Origin: Pseudomonas sp. UBA1879
GTDB taxonomy: Bacteria > Pseudomonadota > Gammaproteobacteria > Pseudomonadales > Pseudomonadaceae
Direction of reading: 5' to 3'
NCBI RefSeq assembly: GCF_002338065.1
Contig: NZ_DDHJ01000004.1
Span: forward strand, 137,921-201,920
Length of the DNA: 64,000 nucleotides
The position numbers and the translations under genes are program-made. Below are positions 61,277 to 64,000 of the stretch, one piece after another; position 1 is the stretch's first letter; each line of letters starts with the position of its first letter. The notes under the pieces are model-generated. The model was not told where the DNA came from, ran no database searches, and saw nothing but the letters and a program-made list of their open reading frames with translations.

Positions 61277-61774
61277 ATGCGTGCTTTTCTACTGCTTTTG
61301 TTGCTTTTTCCGGTGCTCGAGCTGTTCGTGCTGGTGAAAGTCGGGATGTCGATCGGCTTTCTGCCGACCTTCCTGCTGGTCGTTGCCGGTTCCATGCTGG
61401 GGATATTCGTGGTTCGCGTTGCGGGCCTCGCGACGGCCATGCGCGCTCGCGAAAGCCTGGCGCGGGGCGAGCTGCCGGCACAGCAAATGATGGACGGGCT
61501 GATGATGACGGTCGGCGGCGGCCTGCTGGTCTTGCCGGGTTTTATCAGCGATGCGCTGGGTCTGATCTGCCTGCTGCCGTTCACCCGCCGAGTGCTGGCG
61601 AACAAAGTGCGACAGCGTGCCGAGGCCTCGGCCTCACGTCAGCGGGCGTTCGCCGATGACCTGCGATCGGCCGGTTCGACGCATCCTGGCGCCAGCCGTC
61701 CGGGTGCCCGTCCGCCAGAGGTGATCGAAGGTGAGGTCATCGAGGGCGAGTATGAGCCTGTCGATAAAAAGTGA
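61277..61774 (+). CDS. fxsA: FxsA membrane protein
   Basis: 165 residues. Two to three membrane helices at the N-terminal half (MRAFLLLLLLFPVLELFVLV, FLLVVAGSMLGIFVVRVAGL, GGGLLVLPGFISDALGLICL) and a charged tail (VIEGEVIEGEYEPVDKK). ATG at 61277 has GAGGA 9 bp upstream. FxsA interferes with phage exclusion in E. coli; the native role is unknown. It precedes groESL, as is usual in pseudomonads. Confidence 0.92.
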   Translation: MRAFLLLLLLFPVLELFVLVKVGMSIGFLPTFLLVVAGSMLGIFVVRVAGLATAMRARESLARGELPAQQMMDGLMMTVGGGLLVLPGFISDALGLICLLPFTRRVLANKVRQRAEASASRQRAFADDLRSAGSTHPGASRPGARPPEVIEGEVIEGEYEPVDKK

Positions 61775-61790
61775 TATTTGCCTACAACGC

Positions 61791-61820
61791 CACGGCACCT
61801 TCGGGTGCCGTGTTCGTTTC
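61791..61820 (+). terminator. Terminator after fxsA
   Basis: CACGGCACC-TTC-GGGTGCCGTG hairpin with a T-rich tail of modest strength. Confidence 0.65.
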
Positions 61821-61855
61821 GCCCCTTCAAAACGTAAAAAAAATCTTCGCTCAGC

Positions 61856-61881
61856 CTTGTAATCAGCTTGCTCGCCCTTAT
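61856..61881 (+). promoter_or_regulatory. Candidate sigma32 heat-shock promoter of groESL
   Basis: CTTGTAA (consensus CTTGAAA) and CCCTTAT (consensus CCCCATNT) are separated by 12 bp. It lies 140-170 bp before groES. No CIRCE repeat is present. Confidence 0.55.
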
Positions 61882-62024
61882 GTATGGGTCACCGCAAGGT
61901 TTCTGGCGCATTTCGTCAGACCGTATTCTGCGGTTCGCCTGCGAACCGCAACCGGCAAGCCCGGATGTTTTAACCACCTGGTGCCAACACCGGGCGTTCA
62001 AAAACCATAATTAGGAGATCGACA

Positions 62025-62318
62025 ATGAAGCTTCGTCCTCTGCATGACCGCGTCGTAATCCGTCGCAGCGAAGAAGAAACCAAGACTGCTGGCGGTATCG
62101 TTCTGCCGGGTTCGGCTGCCGAGAAACCAAACCGTGGCGAAATCATCGCCGTCGGTACCGGCCGCATCCTGGACAACGGTGAAGTACGTGCGCTGGCCGT
62201 GAAAGTGGGTGACAAAGTGGTGTTCGGCCCTTACTCCGGCAGCAACACTGTGAAAGTAGACGGCGAAGACCTGCTGGTGATGAGCGAGAACGAAATTCTC
62301 GCGGTCGTCGAAGGCTGA
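62025..62318 (+). CDS. groES: Co-chaperonin GroES
   Basis: 97 residues, the standard length. LRPLHDRVVIRRSEEETKTA is the family signature and the mobile loop is KTAGGIVLPGSAAEKPNRGE. It caps the GroEL ring during folding. TTAGGAGAT ribosome site. 51 bp before groEL. Confidence 0.98.
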   Translation: MKLRPLHDRVVIRRSEEETKTAGGIVLPGSAAEKPNRGEIIAVGTGRILDNGEVRALAVKVGDKVVFGPYSGSNTVKVDGEDLLVMSENEILAVVEG

Positions 62319-62369
62319 GTTGATACCCCGCATTTCCCGTTACTACAAAGTATTTAAGGAATAACGATC

Positions 62370-64000
62370 ATGGCTGCTAAAGAAGTTAAATTCGGCGACG
62401 CTGGCCGTAAAAAGATGCTGGCTGGTGTGAACGTCCTGGCCGACGCCGTTAAAGCGACCCTGGGCCCGAAAGGCCGTAACGTCATTATCGAGAAAAGCTT
62501 CGGCGCGCCGCTGATCACCAAAGACGGTGTATCGGTCGCCAAAGAAATCGAACTGAAAGATCGTTTCGAAAACATGGGCGCGCAGCTGGTCAAAGACGTT
62601 GCCTCCCGTGCTAACGATGACGCCGGTGACGGCACCACCACTGCAACCGTTCTGGCTCAAGCCATCGTCAACGAAGGCCTGAAAGCCGTCGCTGCCGGCA
62701 TGAACCCGATGGACCTCAAGCGCGGCATCGACAAGGCCACCATCGCCATCGTTGCCCAGCTCAAAGCCCTGTCCAAGCCGTGCACCGACACCAAAGCCAT
62801 CGCGCAGGTCGGCACCATCTCGGCCAACTCTGACAATTCCATCGGCGACATCATTGCCGAAGCCATGGAAAAAGTGACCAAAGACGGCGTCATCACCGTT
62901 GAGGAAGGTTCGGGTCTGGAGAACGAACTGTCGGTCGTCGAAGGTATGCAATTCGACCGTGGCTACCTGTCCCCGTACTTCATCAACAAGCCGGACACCA
63001 TGGTGGCCGAACTGGACAGCCCGCTGCTGCTGCTGGTCGACAAGAAGATCTCCAACATCCGCGAAATGCTGCCGGTTCTGGAAGCCGTCGCGAAAGCTGG
63101 CCGTCCGCTGCTGATCGTGGCTGAAGACGTTGAAGGCGAAGCGCTGGCGACCCTGGTCGTGAACAACATGCGTGGCATCGTTAAAGTCGCTGCCGTCAAG
63201 GCACCGGGCTTCGGCGACCGTCGCAAGGCGATGCTGCAGGACATCGCGGTCCTGACTGGCGGTACCGTGATCTCCGAAGAAATCGGTCTCAGCCTGGAAA
63301 GCACTACCCTGGAACACCTGGGTAATGCCAAGCGCGTCGTGCTGAACAAAGAAAACACCACCATCATCGACGGTGCTGGCGTTAAAACCGATATCGATGG
63401 CCGTATCGCTCAGATCCGTCAGCAAATCGGTGACACCTCGTCGGATTACGACAAAGAGAAGCTGCAAGAGCGTCTGGCCAAGCTGTCGGGCGGCGTTGCG
63501 GTGATCAAGGTCGGCGCAGGTTCCGAAGTCGAAATGAAAGAGAAGAAAGCCCGCGTTGAAGACGCCCTGCACGCTACTCGCGCAGCCGTCGAAGAAGGCG
63601 TGGTGCCTGGCGGCGGCGTAGCGCTGGTTCGCTCGCTGCAAGCCATCTCCGAGCTGCGCGGCGACAACGCTGATCAGAACGTCGGTATCGCGCTGCTGCG
63701 TCGTGCTGTTGAAGCGCCACTGCGTCAGATCGTTGCCAACTCCGGCGACGAGCCAAGCGTTGTGGTCGACAAGGTCAAGCAGGGTTCCGGTAACTTCGGT
63801 TACAACGCTGCTTCCGGCGAATACGGCGACATGATCGAAATGGGTATCCTGGACCCGGCCAAAGTGACTCGCTCTGCACTGCAAGCGGCGTCCTCGATTG
63901 CCAGTCTGATGATCACTACCGAAGCGATGATCGCTGACGTGGCAGAAGACAAGCCTGCAGCTGGCGGCGGCATGCCAGACATGGGCGGCATGGGTGGCAT
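62370..64000 (+). CDS. groEL: Chaperonin GroEL (3' end cut by window edge)
   Basis: 543 codons are visible, ending in the GGM-rich tail (PDMGGMGGM), so only a few codons are missing. ATP-binding motifs are LGPKGRNVII and AGDGTTTATVLAQ; GVVPGGGVALVRS is in the equatorial domain. Forms the double-ring folding chamber with GroES. TAAGGA precedes the ATG. Confidence 0.98.
   Translation, partial: MAAKEVKFGDAGRKKMLAGVNVLADAVKATLGPKGRNVIIEKSFGAPLITKDGVSVAKEIELKDRFENMGAQLVKDVASRANDDAGDGTTTATVLAQAIVNEGLKAVAAGMNPMDLKRGIDKATIAIVAQLKALSKPCTDTKAIAQVGTISANSDNSIGDIIAEAMEKVTKDGVITVEEGSGLENELSVVEGMQFDRGYLSPYFINKPDTMVAELDSPLLLLVDKKISNIREMLPVLEAVAKAGRPLLIVAEDVEGEALATLVVNNMRGIVKVAAVKAPGFGDRRKAMLQDIAVLTGGTVISEEIGLSLESTTLEHLGNAKRVVLNKENTTIIDGAGVKTDIDGRIAQIRQQIGDTSSDYDKEKLQERLAKLSGGVAVIKVGAGSEVEMKEKKARVEDALHATRAAVEEGVVPGGGVALVRSLQAISELRGDNADQNVGIALLRRAVEAPLRQIVANSGDEPSVVVDKVKQGSGNFGYNAASGEYGDMIEMGILDPAKVTRSALQAASSIASLMITTEAMIADVAEDKPAAGGGMPDMGGMGG

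Noticed and set aside
62343..63884. 513-codon minus-strand frame opposite groEL
   Set aside because: Antisense shadow; the groEL frame is unambiguous.

Overview
The window is a stretch of chromosome from a Pseudomonas of the fluorescens-type lineage. The evidence is the gene content, the dense REP elements with the core GCCGGCTTGCTGGCGA and its variants, and gene order that matches (from memory) several blocks of P. aeruginosa PAO1: PA4513-PA4516 plus PA4519, PA4385-PA4405 and PA1300-PA1302. Nearly all of it is protein-coding. I see no tRNA, rRNA, insertion sequence, prophage or CRISPR array.

Layout. 1-5929: glycine/serine catabolism, with sdaA (cut by the window edge), gcvP, gcvH and the sigma54 activator gcsR. 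A -24/-12 promoter and paired upstream sites lie before gcvH. 6147-7374: three small genes of unknown role. 7461-8045: a REP pair followed by five tandem 100-bp units. 8062-12331: a heme-type cell-surface signalling operon (ECF sigma, anti-sigma, TonB receptor; hxuIRA-like) behind a Fur box. 12565-25069: the glucose block, with gap divergent from edd-glk-gltR-gtrS, then the ABC importer gtsABCD and porin oprB. HexR operators lie between gap and edd, and Crc/Hfq-type CA motifs lie before gap, gltR, gtsA and oprB. 25303-26886: prfC. 27219-30743: an OpuC/OsmU-type osmoprotectant ABC transporter. 30864-32174: a secreted cysteine-rich HvnA-like protein. 32510-33915: a candidate small RNA or leader, then speC.

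33968-38240 is the most unusual region: two consecutive pairs of genes of the alpha-xenorhabdolysin (XaxAB/YaxAB) binary pore-forming toxin type. The second pair has a shortened, divergent partner. The cassette sits between speC and the iron-uptake genes piuC/piuA/piuB, a place where other pseudomonads carry unrelated genes.

38498-45259: a Sel1-repeat protein, piuC, piuA and a PiuB-type flavoreductase. 45326-64000: conserved housekeeping genes: dciA-like, secA, argJ, a Nudix-ThiE fusion, a PduO-type adenosyltransferase, a membrane sensor kinase, panE-like, yajQ, mscS-type channel, ampG, an alkyltransferase-like gene, a DUF481 outer-membrane protein, a HugZ-like protein, fxsA, groES and groEL (cut by the window edge).

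The glucose genes form one functional unit: OprB and GtsABCD bring glucose in, Glk phosphorylates it, Edd and Gap are steps of the Entner-Doudoroff route, and GltR/GtrS, HexR and Crc/Hfq would set expression. Family assignments come from reading the translated sequences; no database search was run.
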